Shown: piece after piece, positions 11,951 through 23,441 of the stretch | Layout: every line of letters begins with the position of its first letter | Position numbering within the stretch: position 1 is the first letter of the stretch | Origin: Agriotes lineatus | Lineage: Eukaryota; Arthropoda; Insecta; Coleoptera; Elateridae | Assembly (NCBI GenBank): GCA_940337035.1 | Contig: CALNHX010007674.1 | Location: 1 to 64,000, forward strand | DNA: 64,000 bases | Reading direction: 5' to 3' | The notes under the pieces: generated by a model | Seen by the model: only the letters and a program-made list of their open reading frames with translations | Told to the model about the DNA's origin: nothing | The model's database searches: none | Program-made: the position numbers and the translations under genes

Positions 11951-12445
11951 CACTTGTGCTCATAAAAATGGAATACACTTACTGTTGGACTGATTTGAAA
12001 AATCGTATTATTCGCATCTCGGTGGTTGAGTGGGCTTGGCAACCAGGTGGACATGGGTTCAAATCTGGACGTAGCCGAGAATTTTCTCGGAGCGGCAGTG
12101 GATTTGAACTCATTAGTTAAGTTAGATGTAAGTTGTTGTGTGTGTGGTATGTTTGCATGCTGGGGAACGTAGTGTAAGTTGCGTGCGGCGCATTACCTCC
12201 GATGCATTTCCCGCGAGGTATGAATGGTCCTCGACACCGAAAGGTAAAAGAGGCTATAGATCATGAATGAATGAATGAATATTAAATAATTTTTATAGGA
12301 TATTTTAATTTAACTATTTTCTTGTAATGTAATACAACAAACAATTTCACTTTATCGATGTTTCAAACCAACCGGTGTTACAAAACTAAAATATTACAAA
12401 AGTCAGTCCAACAGTAAGTGTATTCCATTTTAATGAGCACAAATG
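11951..12445. mobile_element. TA-flanked MITE (mariner-like) split by a SINE
   Basis: Terminal inverted repeats of about 48 bases: the left arm begins CACTTGTGCTCATAAAAATG and runs on through CTTACTGTTGGACTGA, and its complement closes the element at about 12398-12445. TA dinucleotides stand at 11949-11950 and 12446-12447, as in Tc1/mariner elements. Without the SINE at 12014-12280 the element would be under 230 bases. It has no coding capacity. Confidence 0.82.
12014..12280 (+). mobile_element. tRNA-derived SINE with (GAAT)n tail
   Basis: The head carries a Pol III A box (TGGTTGAGTGG, about 12022-12032) and a B box (GGTTCAAATCT, about 12056-12066) at tRNA-like spacing. The body, about 200 bases, contains CTCCGATGCATTTCCCGCGA and the end is a GAAT tetranucleotide repeat (about 12264-12280), typical of SINEs that borrow RTE machinery. 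It sits inside the TA-flanked MITE and so is younger than it. Target duplications could not be fixed. Confidence 0.75.
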
Positions 12446-12684
12446 TACATTAGACAAATAAAATACAATTATATTTAGAATTGTCGTTTTATTACACCGT
12501 CGTGCCCATAAACAGGAACATGTCAGGTTGACTAGTGGTCTATTTATTCATCGTTACAAATTCTCAGACACTGATAATGGAGGCCATTGATGCCCTGAGG
12601 TTCTGTAGTAAGAATTTTGAAAGCGCTAAATTAAGATCTGTTTCAGTATTAATTTCCAACTTCCCTCTTCTTACTTCGTTAATA

Positions 12685-12798
12685 GTATGTCTGTCTGCCT
12701 GCCTGCCTGCCTGTCTGTTTGTCTGTCTGTCTACCTGTCTAGCTGTCTACCTGTCTACTTGTCTAGCTGTCTATCTGTCTAGCTGTCTACCTGTCTAA
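12685..12798. repeat. CTGY/CTAC microsatellite, second tract
   Basis: Same motif series as 11561-11745, ending in repeated CTGTCTACCTGTCTAG units. The two tracts flank the MITE/SINE pair and likely belong to duplicated copies of one repeat family. Confidence 0.88.
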
Positions 12799-13837
12799 GC
12801 AGTGCTTTCGAACCTATATTAAAACAATCGAATCTAAAATTTGGGTCTTACGTAAGAAAACAATATGCAATTAAATGGTACTGTTGCTAATAGCGGTATA
12901 GAAATATCCAAAATTTTTAACTCAGTTTACACTCCGAACTGTAACCTGTAAATCTCTACAGCATAATAATATTTCTTTAGAAACTTGCTTATTGCTAAAG
13001 TGAGGGATACTGTCCTTCTGCACATAAATCCAACAGCAAAAGCAAAATAAATAACTATCGCTCAATTTCTAAACTTTGTGCATTTAATAAAGTACAGGAA
13101 AAAACACGTACTATTTACATTCGGTGCTTACAAACAGTGTCGTGGATTTCCCAATGTCTGTAAATTTTCAGTCAATTGTGTGCCAGAACCCCTCTAGGTA
13201 CACTACTGACACAGTCCCGCATTTTGCTAAATTTAACCTAACCAGAGCAAACATTTACAAATTTTGAAATATTACAACCTATATTTTTAAATTTATAAAA
13301 ATAAAAGAGCTTCTACTTACATGTTGCATTTAATTCGTGTGTCACTTCATGCCATAAATTATTCAGAATATATCTGTTAGAAGCGAACATGCGGCGTGTT
13401 GTTACCATAATAATTCCATAAATCGACAGTTATCATGTGATCTATGCCGCACTGATTCTACCTTGATCTGTGGAAACATTGAGTAATAGGTGCAAGAAAA
13501 AGAAATGGAAAGAATTGATTAAACGTTGTGAACACTGACATTTTAGAGTACAAAGCTTAACAGGTTAGCTAAGAAGGTAGAGATCGAGATCAACAAAAGC
13601 AGCGCACAGGTCAATTTAAAAAAAGAGAGAAGTTCAAAATAAAACAAGATATTTCGGCATAGTGTTGGGATCCGGACGCCCACTCCTTAAGATACATTAA
13701 TTTAGTCTTCATACTCTGTTAAAATGGTGCTTTCAGTGTGGTGGCAGAAAACGCCTATAATGTGGAATTTCTCATTTAAAGGTGACAACGGATAGAAATG
13801 TGTATCTGAATCTTTCAATAATTAAAAAAAATCGGTA
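12799..13837. other. Unassigned AT-rich DNA
   Basis: No gene, inverted repeat or tandem array was recognised. Confidence 0.35.
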
Positions 13838-13915
13838 CCAAATTTCGAACTCATAACGTTAAGTTCAGCATCCCACCTCTGTACAATTACGCCATTGTGC
13901 TCCGTAGTTACGCGG
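13838..13915 (-). mobile_element. tRNA-like SINE head (minus strand)
   Basis: On the minus strand the sequence reads as a tRNA-like unit: GGAGCACAATGGCGTAATTG contains an A box (TGGCGTAATTG), and about 30 bases on, TATGAGTTCGAAATTTGG resembles the T arm and B box. The 3' limit and tail of the SINE were not found, so it may be a truncated copy. Confidence 0.5.
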
Positions 13916-14727
13916 CCGTTTAATGGATATTACTGGTATCATGAATACAAATCGAACAACACATACCAGTATTCAGTATTAGTACTCGTGAAATACCTGT
14001 GAAAATATTCGTATATCGACGATGGCAAACTGTGGAAGTAACTAATACAATAAGTGACAACAGAATCAGAAACATAAGCTCTCTGAGATAAATCAACGTT
14101 TCTTTTCATAATAGGTTATTGTTATGAAAGAATATAAAATATGTATAACAGAAAACTAAAATTTTTAAAATCTAAAAATAAAAAAGCAGCAACATATCGA
14201 AAAAAAAATTTTATAAGGTTATGAAGACCTAAAAAATAGAAACTTCTTTCTTTAAATTTAAAACTGTAGGTTTGGAACATAATGTACAAAGGTGACCTTT
14301 GGCAATTTTATTGTTCGCATCTGTGACTGAAAAGTATTAAAATTTTCGATACTGATAACCGTTACCAATGTAACAACTAGCAAGTAGCAATACAGATACA
14401 TAACACAGAATGCAGTGGAGCGTGCAATCTCGTTAGTTCAAAACTTGCCCAGTGAAATACTCATATGTGGCGCTAAGATTGAACAGAACAAGATTTTGAC
14501 GAAACGAATGCAAATAAAACTCCACCTCGCACTAATCGAGTTCCAAGATCCTGTTACAAAGATAACAGATTTAATTCTATATCTATTACTGCAGTAATAG
14601 GTTACAGAAGTAAAATACAGGAATAGATTATTGGGAAAGAATGACGAACAAGTTCAAAAACAATAATAGAGGAAGAATTATCAAACTATGAACTGATACA
14701 ACTAATTATAGAAGGACATAAAAGGTG
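13916..14727. other. Unassigned
   Basis: No recognised feature. A short ORF at 14415-14597 has no known motif. Confidence 0.3.
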
Positions 14728-15032
14728 TTCATTTGAATTTGTGGTCTAGCTAGTTGTGATTGGTGTTTTTTTGTATATTCTACACTCACACTTTTAACTA
14801 TCATAACAAGTAACCGCTTCTTGTAATCTGTTTTACCAACAATAGCATCGAGAAAATTTTTAACATTGAGTTACTTGTTATGATAAGACTAATAACTTTC
14901 TATTACCAATAATGTGTGTACTGTTTGAAGCAAATATTAAATATAATATCGGATTATATGTTCAACCATATGATGTAATGCACGACATGACTTCAACAAT
15001 TCCAAAGTTGACTGACCACAAATTCAAATGTA
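14728..15032. mobile_element. Palindromic MITE
   Basis: Outer inverted pair CATTTGAATTTGTGGTC (about 14730-14746) and its exact complement at about 15014-15030. A second nested pair, ATCATAACAAGTAAC and its complement, lies at about 14802-14816 and 14870-14884. A non-coding foldback element. Confidence 0.65.
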
Positions 15033-17550
15033 AGCCGAATAGCGAATTGTGAGCACTGACCATGCAAATCTCGTTTTTTATTTTTAAGATTATATGTATG
15101 TCAAATTTGTTTATTTCTATGCGCTCTTCGTGTAAATGCATATAAAGCATCAAACAACCCTACCTTAATTATCAGGTAAGCTGTTACGTTTCGATTGCGC
15201 CTCTTATTATTTCGCAGTTCTATTGTGCAGGTTTTGTATTTTTGCGCGCTCCCTGCCTTCCTCGATTCCAGCCGGACAGCGACTATTAAATTGTGACTTT
15301 TGTGTGCTCAGCGCAGTCTGTTTCCTTTCTGACGCTATGACGGTGACTTTGGTTTCGCGTCTTTAAAAATTGTTCAGTGGTTTTTGCGGACATACAAGTT
15401 ATAGTTTTTGGCCCACGCCGAATGTGCGTACGATACAGCCCTGGCAGTTGTATTGAGAAATATTTTCTCACTCCGAGTTGGCGGATCAAAAGCGCTTTGC
15501 CAATCATTAGCTACACATGGCCCAAATTCAATCTGGGGTAAGTCTTTCAAAGCTGTTCGCGCTATGGTTTAGCGGCAGCATCCATCATTCTATCTTAGAT
15601 TCTTCTCTTTCTTTAGCAGCCAGTCCGGAGCCACTGAAAATTGTAGGTTTGGAGCTTTCCGAAAATTGCAATCCTCGCAATTGAGCATGTCGGCCTTGCC
15701 CGGTTTGAATTTTAACACCTGCAATTCCACTCCCGCTTATCTGGACCATCACATAATCTCCCCTAGCATGCAGAAGGAGTTCAACCACAGAGGAAACTAA
15801 AAACAGGTTTTGTTTTGCTTTTTTACGTGAAGTTATTTATTTATTTATTTATTTCGCACTCAGCCAACAGCCGTTCGGCCAATTATAGGCGGTCGCTGTG
15901 CATTTACAATGCTACAAACAGTGAAAATGTGCTGAAGGCTTCACTCGATTGCTACCGAATTCAGTTAGAATTTTGGACTCCGGCCGCTCTGTACAGTTTA
16001 CTTCACAAGCTAACTGATGTTAATCGCCACCGCAACTGTTGTAGTTTATATTTGTACCGTTGTTATAAGCTATTGTTCTGGCTAGTAGTTACGTGTTATG
16101 AGGTGCACCTTAATTTTAGCAGCTATGATCCCCCAACTTATGACCATACTGTCGCATTTATGACTTTATATTTGATTATCACCTGTAACCCGTGCTGGGT
16201 TGTATGCCATTTTAATTTGTGATTATATACTGTGATATTAGCATTTTGGTGTTATTATTTGTTACTGCTACCTGTACGTGATTTGAGCTTTTCTTTCAGG
16301 AAATTATGTACTACTTGGGTTTACGAATTCTCAGTTCAATGCCTAAATATACTTGTCGTTAATTGGAATTTGTTAGTACTTAAAGAACTGCACACCGTCT
16401 ACCTGAGTTAGTCCGGCCGGCAATTGTATCCAAGTAGTCAGAAAGTTTGTTTTGTTTGAGAGAATTAGCCAACGAAAGATATGGAAGCTAACAACAGATT
16501 GGTTAAAAAATGCAAAAGTTATATCTTAATCTCTTTCTATCAACATTTTTCAAGCATAAAATAAAAAATAAATAGAAACTAAGAATAACTGTAACAAATA
16601 AGACGAATTACGGATGTCTTGTTGATATCTTGTTTCTCATTTCTAAAACTTCTGCCTTATGAACGTCATTGTCGATTTCCAGAACGGATTGTATAGCCTG
16701 TCACATCTTTAAATTAAACACCACTCTGTTCACCATAAAATTGAAAACGAAAAACAGGAACAGATTAATTATAAAAACGCGTTAGCGGAAGGACATTGCA
16801 AAGGTTAATAATTTTGATGTTCTTTTAATGTTACTTTTTGCATTTTTTAACCAATAGATACCTGATAATTTATGTAGGGTTGTTTGGACGCTTTATATAC
16901 ATTTGTGAACAGGGCATAGAAATAAACCTTAAAAATAAAAAATGAGATTTAGATAGTCTAATAAGTATTCCTAAAACAGTCCCGTAACCCAGTGTTCAAC
17001 AGGTCGGTTAAGCTACTCTGGAGGAGAGAACGAGTCACGCTAAACTGATCAAAACCAAATAAGGGCGCCAACAAATTGATTGTTCAACAGCTAGCAAATC
17101 TAAGTTGGAAGATTTACCGGTGCTATGGTAATTGCAACTTACAATGAAGGGGAGATCTCAAAATTATGTCATATTTTTGTTTTCCCAGCAATCTCAATTG
17201 ACAATTTTGAAGTTCTGAACAAACATGAACATCTATTCAACAGAGAAGAAAATTTAAAGATCTCTTGGAATCTTGGCAGCAATAGTAAACGAACTACTAA
17301 AGACTGCAGAATTATTCAGTGTCTTCTACAAAAATCAGTCAATTCTGAACAAAAATCAGGAGCTCTCATGTAAGTCAGCATTAGTTGAGCTTTTGTTTTT
17401 TAACATAACTGTCACCCTATAGACCCTACGACGTGGGCTACCCAGTATATAGAAAGAAACATAAAGATATAATAAATAGAGAAAGTAAACAACAAAAAGG
17501 AGAAATGAGAATATAATGTAAATGGAAAATATTCACATATAATCTCATAA
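15033..17550. other. Unassigned region, several unrecognised ORFs
   Basis: From about 15230 to 15790 the DNA is less AT-rich and a minus-strand ORF (15585-15788) reads smoothly, including LLLHARGDYVMVQISGSG, but I do not recognise it; it may be a retroelement fragment. A plus-strand ORF at 15815-16222 begins in an ATTT repeat and looks fortuitous, as does 17125-17373. No RNA genes or element termini were found. Confidence 0.3.
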
Positions 17551-17652
17551 GAGCATTAATTCTTTCTGGAAATTTTTTTGAGTGCGTTCCAACGTCGTAT
17601 TAGGACTTGTTGGAATGCACCGAAAAAATTTTCCGGATATGAATTAATGCTC
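17551..17652. mobile_element. Short foldback element, about 100 bp
   Basis: A near-perfect hairpin: the left arm has GAGCATTAATTC and GCGTTCCAAC, and the right arm their complements GTTGGAATGC and GAATTAATGCTC, around a loop of about 14 bases. Confidence 0.7.
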
Positions 17653-17789
17653 GAATGCAGATTCGGTAAGAAAATCGTAACGACACAAACTCTCACAGTT
17701 AGGTTGGTCTACATACAAAAAATTTCCAAGAAATTTTGTTATTGTCTTGGTTACGGCTCGTGAACTAATTTTTCTATTGGTCATTAGTG

Positions 17790-18620
17790 AGTGTTGTCCG
17801 ATTTTCAAGGAAATCATACTATATGCTGCAAAAAAACTCTGTGGAACATTGACAATAAAAGTGCTGGAAAAAAACTTACAAGAAAAAATTATTGGCAAAA
17901 AAAAGGACATGGAAAAGATATTTCAAACACAAACAGCCGGAGGAATACAAAATATAAAAGAAGTAAAGATAGCAGTAAAAGATTCATGAGTAAAATTCAG
18001 AAAGAAAATGAATGATAATTTTAAAGAAACAGTTTTATTGGACATTTAAAATAGAGAAGGATGGTGAAAAAATAATCTCAGACGAAGATAAAATCATGGA
18101 AAGATAAAGTCAATATTTTACAGAACTAACAAAGGCAAATACAAGTATAATAGAAGAGAGAACTGATGTAAGTGTTAGAAAAAAGATAGCATTTCGAAGA
18201 TCAACTGTTACAAGTCATAATTTCTTTAGGTGAAGCACCAGAAATTGTAAAATACGTTTAAGAGGATGGAACAAAAAACAAACATAAATAATGAATGAGA
18301 CAATAAAAAGTAAAAGGGTACCAAAGGAGTGGAACTCAAGAGTAACATTATCAATTTAGAAAAAACAGGATAAAAGATACTCGAACAATTATAGAGAGAT
18401 TAAACTATCAAGTATCCCAGGAAAGGTGGGCAAGAATAATGGAAAAGAGAATAACAAATTGTTGAAAAAATCAAGAGGATACACAATTAGGAGTTAAAAG
18501 GAGAAAGAAGCACACAAGACTTAATATTTGCAATTCGACAAATTAGTGAGAAACTAATTGCTAAATAATTTTAAAAATCAAATTAAGTTAGGAGTAAAAA
18601 TATATTCACGTTTCTAATAA
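17790..18620 (+). pseudogene. Old LINE, endonuclease-RT linker and first RT part
   Basis: Heavily decayed LINE coding sequence in several frames. Recognisable are DGEKIISDEDKIMER near 18062-18105 (linker before the RT), KRVPKEWNSRVTLSI near 18312-18356 and DKRYSNNYREIKLSS near 18369-18415, which match the RT motif normally reading NYR-I-L-S. Then RSTQDLIFAIRQISEKL follows near 18508-18558. Stops and frame changes are frequent. This is the left part of the LINE that continues at 19150-19524 and 32021-32525. Confidence 0.7.
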
Positions 18621-18639
18621 ATTAAATAAATTTTCAAAT

Positions 18640-19145
18640 AAAAAAAAACGTTAGTGGTGGTCGAATTCGAATGGCAGGCAGACTGCGTATGCAGTCCCAA
18701 TGTTTTGTGGGATATTGCAAGGGAACTGGCTATTTCTACCTGAGCTACGGAGTACCGACGCTTCGAATTCCTGCATTGCAGCTATATTAAGTAACGCACA
18801 AATTTGTTGCTCCTTTTTGTATCGTACAACATTTATTCTATATCTATTGGGGCCCATTTTTGGTAAGAATAAATCCTGCGCTATGTACAAATTATTGCTT
18901 GTATTTATTGCTAAGTTAAATAAAAAATAAACAAAATTTAATTTTTTTAAGGAGCTCTCCCTGTATATATTTGTCTGAAATTTTCTCGATTTCATACCAG
19001 GTAGATATATAATGTGTATGCAAAATATTGTCTTCCTCCGACAAATAGTTTTTAGGTTATACCGTCAACAGGCAGACTGTCGGAATTGAAACGTAAAGAT
19101 CTGGAAAAATCTCAAAAGGTGATTTTTTCGCGATTACAATACTTC
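18640..19145. repeat. Dispersed repeat inserted in old LINE
   Basis: Separates two RT segments of the old LINE. Its right half (about 18943-19140) matches 52430-52660: both have CCCTGTATATATTT, ATCGTCTTCCTCC-style text, ACAAATAGTTTT and end in GAAGATCTG...TTTTTCGCGATTACAATAC. A third partial copy is at about 61890-61970. No coding capacity was recognised. Confidence 0.6.
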
Positions 19146-19149
19146 CTTG

Positions 19150-19524
19150 TCTTTTAGATGAGGGAAGTAAAAACCAGGATATAGATGCCGTTTTATTGAC
19201 CTGTACAAGGAATGTAGAGAAAATAGAAGAACAATTTTAGAAAAACGAGTAGACAAAGAAACAACAGCAGTGGTAATATCGATGTATAAAGATTATACAA
19301 ATATAATAAGAACAAAAAATTATATCACAAATACACAACCAAGGATACATATTGAACCCTTTCAGTAATGGATGCAACAAGATGGGCTGCACCTAACTAA
19401 TGAAACTGATGTTTGCAGATGATATGGCTATATTGGTGGACACAAAGGGAAAACTAAAATACGATATCCTTAACTCAAACTGAACAAAATTGATAGGAAA
19501 ATAAACATAAACAAAAGTTACAAG
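19150..19524 (+). pseudogene. Old LINE, middle RT segment
   Basis: Continues the decayed LINE: RFIDLYKECRENRR near 19172-19213 corresponds to the RT motif with the first catalytic Asp, followed by TTAVVISMYKDYTN, and in another frame LMFADDMAILVDTKG near 19408-19452 preserves the catalytic Asp-Asp box. The sequence ends exactly at the TA target of the Tigger-like element, and resumes at 32021. Confidence 0.75.
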
Positions 19525-19656
19525 TACAGGCAGACCTCGCCGTTCGCGGGGGTTACGTTCCAGAAGAATGCCGCGAAGCGCAAATCTGCGATGCGCAAGT
19601 AAACACATAAATGATAAAAACGGGGTTAGGTTCCATTAATTAGATTTATTTATACT

Positions 19657-22640
19657 TTTTTATTTATTTTATTTTAGACATTGAGTTACATGTATAAAGA
19701 TATAAGAAAAAATAAAGATATGAAAACAAAATAAACTAATTGTATCATTCTTAATACATAGTATTAAAAGAAAACAAAAATTATAAGCAATATAATTAAG
19801 GTATGCTTACTTTAAGAGATTGCAACTCATCGTCCCTGGTGTGGGCAAAGGCCCCCCATAGTGCTTCCAGGTTGGTCTGTCGGCTGTTAACTTTCTCCAA
19901 TTCTTTCCTGCTTGCTGTATGAGATCGTCTTCCCATCTTGTTATCGGGCGTCCCTTCTTTCTCTTCCTCAGGTTTGGATACCACTGGGTTGTTCTTGCTG
20001 TCCATCTGTCTGGCATTCTTCCCACGTGCTCCGCCCATTGCCATTTCAATTGTCGGCATTGTTGCGTAATACTGATTACACTTAGTCTTGAGCGGAGATC
20101 TGAGTTTCTTATACGGTCCATTTGCTTCACTTTCAAAAGTCGTCTTAACATTTTGTGTTCCGTTATTTTTAAAGTTCTCAATTGGGCTTTAGTAGCGCTC
20201 CATGTCTGTGCTCCATACGATAGAACTGGTATGACGCATCTATTGAAAGTTTTACCTTTCAATTTTTGGTTGTTTGTTCTGTCCCAAATTTTCTTTAGCG
20301 AGCAGAATTTTCTCCAAGCTTGTTTGATCCGGTTTTGAATTTCTTTTCCTTGTCTGTTGCTAAAAGAGATTATTTGTCCTAGATATGTGGCGTCTTCTGT
20401 ATATTCCAGAGTTTCTTGTTCTAATTTGATCGTCTTTTTTTCTGTGTTGGTTAAAATATGCGTTTTCTGAGTATTTATTTTTAGACCCACCTTTCTGCAT
20501 TCATTGTTCAGCTGGTTTATCATTTTCTCTAGTTCTTGGCTGGCATTGGATAAGAGTACAATGTCATCCGCGAACCTAAGATTGGATAGTTTTTTCCCTG
20601 AAATGTTGATTCCGACATTGTTCCATTTTAGCTTCCTAAAGCACATCTCTAATACCGCATTGAAAAGTAGTGGAGAAAGAGGATCGCCCTGTCGGACACC
20701 TCGTTGTAATGGGAATTTTGGCCTGTTTACTTCTGTTTTTATATAAGCTTTAGCTTTTTTGTAAATTTCTTTTATTAATTGTACATATTTGTTAGGGACT
20801 TCCTGTGACAGTAAAGCGTGGATTATTGCGGTGTGTTCTATACTGTCAAAAGCCTTTTCAAAATCGATTAGAGCTATGTATAATGGAATTTGGTATTCTG
20901 ATTGTTTTTCTATTAATTGGTTAAGAACGTGGATATGGTCGATAGTAGAATACCCTGCTCGAAAGCCTGCTTGCTCGATTGGTTGGTTTTTCTCTAATTG
21001 TTTATGTATTCGATTTTGTATTACTGAGGTAAATACTTTATAGATTGTGGACATCAAGCTTATGGGCCTGTAGTTTGTTATTAGTTGAGGGTCTCCTTTC
21101 TTATACATAAGTATAATGCTGGATATTGTCCATTGGTCTGGTATTATAGCAGAGTGGAGGATTTTATTAAAGATTATTTGTAGAGGGTCCAGTAGGTCCT
21201 CGATGCCAATTTTTAGTAACTCGTTGGGTATCATGTCGTCGCCTGATGTTTTATTTTTTCTTGAGCGTTGAATTGCATTTCGAATTTCTAACCTGCTTAT
21301 TGACGGGATATCTGTTAATGTTTCGGTGTTAACGTTGTTACACACTAGTGCAGTTCTATTTGGTGAAGATGTATATAATTTTATATAGAATTCCGTCGCT
21401 ATTTTTAGTATTTCTTTTCTGTTAGTTTTAGATTCGTTGTTACTATTTTTTAATTTCTGTATCCAGTTTCTTCCACTACTTAGCTCCTTGTATAATTGTT
21501 TTGTTGAGCCTGAATCACTGAGTATATTTTCTATTAGGTTTGCTTCAAAATTCCTAAGGTCATCACGTATAGCTTTCCTTGTTATTTTATTTATTTCACA
21601 CCATTCGATTTGTTTTAATGTGTCATTTATTCTTTCTTTGTTAAGTTTTTTCCTTAGTTGGATTAATTGTAATGTGTGTTCTGAAAGTTTATCATGTTTA
21701 TTGTGGTTTGTACTAACATTATTGAGTTGTTTGTTTATTTTTTGTAGGTATTGTTCCAGGCCGTTGTATGCTTCTTGAACATTTTCTGATTGGAGTTTGT
21801 TTATATCAGGGGTGTTTGCGCTCACTAGTATTTTGGCTTCACGTTTATTGATGAGATTGAAATCTATTTGCTTTCGGTTAGTAAACCGCTTACTTCGTTC
21901 TTGTTTTTGATCTAGTTTATATGTTAGTCTAATCAAACGGTGGTCGCTGGCGAAATTTATGTTGTTAAGGACTTCATAGTTCTGAATTGTTGATCTACTA
22001 CTTGTTAAAAAATAATCAATTTCATTTTTGTATTTTCTATTGGGTGAGATCCACGTCCATCTTCTACCTTTTCTCTTTTTAAAGTATGTATTTGCAATCA
22101 CTAAATTATGACTCATGCAAAATTCGATTAATGTGCTGCCACGACCATTTCGTTGTCCGCAGCTAAATTGTCCTCTAACGTTTGATTCGCCACTTTCTAT
22201 TAGTCCAATTTTTGAGTTAAAATCACCCATTATAATTATAAAATTTGTTTCTCTTCTGCACAGTTCCAATTCTTCAGTTAGCTTTCCGTAAAACTCGTTC
22301 AGTTCTTCATCTGTTGCGCTTTCGGTTGGGGCGTAAACTTGCAGTATAGCTAGAACAGTATTAGAAATTTTAATTTTTAATGTTGCCAACCTATCTGAAA
22401 TGCCTTTCAAATCTAGTACGTTTTTTGTGATATTTTTGTTAATATAAAATCCTACGCCTGCTTGACCCCTATTGTTACCGTAATGGTAAAATATTGACCC
22501 GTTTTTCCTTTCTTCAATTTTTTCATTATATCTTCGTGTTTCAGATAATCCTATTACATCCCATTTAAATAGTTTTATTGATTCTTCCCATTCTAATAAT
22601 TTTTCTTGTGACAGTAGTGACCTGACATTATAAGAGCAGT
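19657..22640 (-). mobile_element. RTE-like LINE inserted in Tigger-like copy A
   Basis: Runs right to left. The 9-base direct repeat ATTTATACT stands at 19648-19656 and 22641-22649 and is a target-site duplication. Copy B carries an uninterrupted relative of this site near 46569-46587. The 3' region after the stop at 19807 is about 150 bases and AT-rich. The 5' end lies within the endonuclease domain start, so the copy is slightly 5'-truncated. Confidence 0.88.
19807..22640 (-). CDS. LINE endonuclease/reverse transcriptase, almost fully open
   Basis: One open frame of about 944 codons from the 5' end of the insertion to the stop at 19807; the first 77 or so codons precede any usable start codon, so the original start is lost. 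Endonuclease motifs in order: YNVRSLLS, LSETRR, MGDFNSKIG, IDYFLTS and ASDHRLI, giving all catalytic residues (Asn, Glu, Asp/Asn, Asp-His). Reverse transcriptase motifs: NYRPISLMST, QAGFRAGYST, LIDFEKAFDS, RGVRQGDPLSP and RFADDIVLLS with the Asp-Asp pair. The C-terminal part contains WAEHVGRMPDR and RKRKKGRPITRW. The protein belongs with transposon-derived endonuclease-RT proteins of RTE-like type. Lack of any stop or frameshift means a recent insertion, the best preserved LINE in the window. Confidence 0.88.
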
Positions 22641-22649
22641 ATTTATACT

Positions 22650-23015
22650 ATGCAACCTCAAAAAAACAAACCTTTTCTGCATTTTTTGTCTGGCAACTGA
22701 AGCACAAACTTTAAACTTTGACGACATGGTTTTCCGTGTTTTATAAATTAAACTCAATTGAATTTTTGGCAGAAATGCTTGAGAAGACAGTAAAGCTTGA
22801 ACTAAAATTCCATACGTAACATAAGTCTGCCACTTGAATTTGGAGCTCAAATGTCCATTTGTTTAATCACGTTATAATTTTACAATTTATTTCAGGTCGA
22901 ATATGGTAATAAGAGATTCAAAGGAATAGGCTCGATAAGTGTGTTTACAAGTTCGTGATAAATAATGTTATTTAGGTGTTCACGACATAAACCGCATACC
23001 TGCTTTATTTACTTA
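22650..23015 (-). other. Body of Tigger-like copy A
   Basis: Shared sequence with copies B and C. On the minus strand an ORF (22593-22850) starts with repeated SSKFK phrases, but it crosses into the LINE and resembles no transposase I know. The text ACATAAGTCTGCC and TTTACAATTTATTTCAGGTC can be aligned with 43110-43125 (complement) and 47342-47361. Confidence 0.6.
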
Positions 23016-23201
23016 CGACCGGTCTTATAAAGGTCACTAATCTGACGTTAACTTTAAATCGCTGTCAAATTAAACAAAACCTCATCAAAATGTTGACGCT
23101 TATGACATATTATTCATTTGTAAACAGATTTTTGTGCTTTTGTTTATTTTAACAGCGAATTAAAGATAACGTCAGATTAGTGGCCTTTATAAGACCGGCC
23201 T
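23016..23201. mobile_element. 186-bp palindromic MITE, TTA target
   Basis: A long hairpin: CCGGTCTTATAAAGGTCACT at the left pairs with AGTGGCCTTTATAAGACCGG at the right. TTA flanks both sides (23013-23015 and 23202-23204). The same MITE at the same place is in copy C (47480-47667), whereas copy B has the empty site with a single TTA (complement at 42933-42935). TTA duplication suits PIF/Harbinger-type transposition. Confidence 0.9.
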
Positions 23202-23441
23202 TTATAGTACAGTAAAGATATCTCAAAAATTGTCAAAACTCAAACATCAAAAAAAAAAGTTCTACGCAGAGGCACACTGTTTAGTAACCTCCTCTTAGTA
23301 AGTGGTAAAAAGTCACACGACCCCGCGCGTCAGGTTTAGGCGGAAGGGGGGTGGAAAGGTGGTAAAATGGTATGTTTCAACAGTTTTTCGCAAATATCTC
23401 GTTAACTATCAGGTTTACTGCAAACTTAATTTTATACAAAA

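Noticed and set aside
11494..11993. ORFs rich in Leu-Pro-Ala-Cys
   Set aside because: They are translations of the CTGY microsatellite, not genes; the same happens at 12535-12798.
15815..16222. 135-residue plus-strand ORF with hydrophobic stretches
   Set aside because: Begins in an ATTT repeat with no domain or splice support.
20504..21778. Plus-strand ORFs between 19.9 and 21.8 kb
   Set aside because: They are antisense shadows of the intact minus-strand LINE frame.
22593..22850. Minus-strand ORF starting with repeated SSKFK, considered as a Tigger transposase start
   Set aside because: It runs across the LINE junction into a different frame and has no CENP-B or HTH motif.
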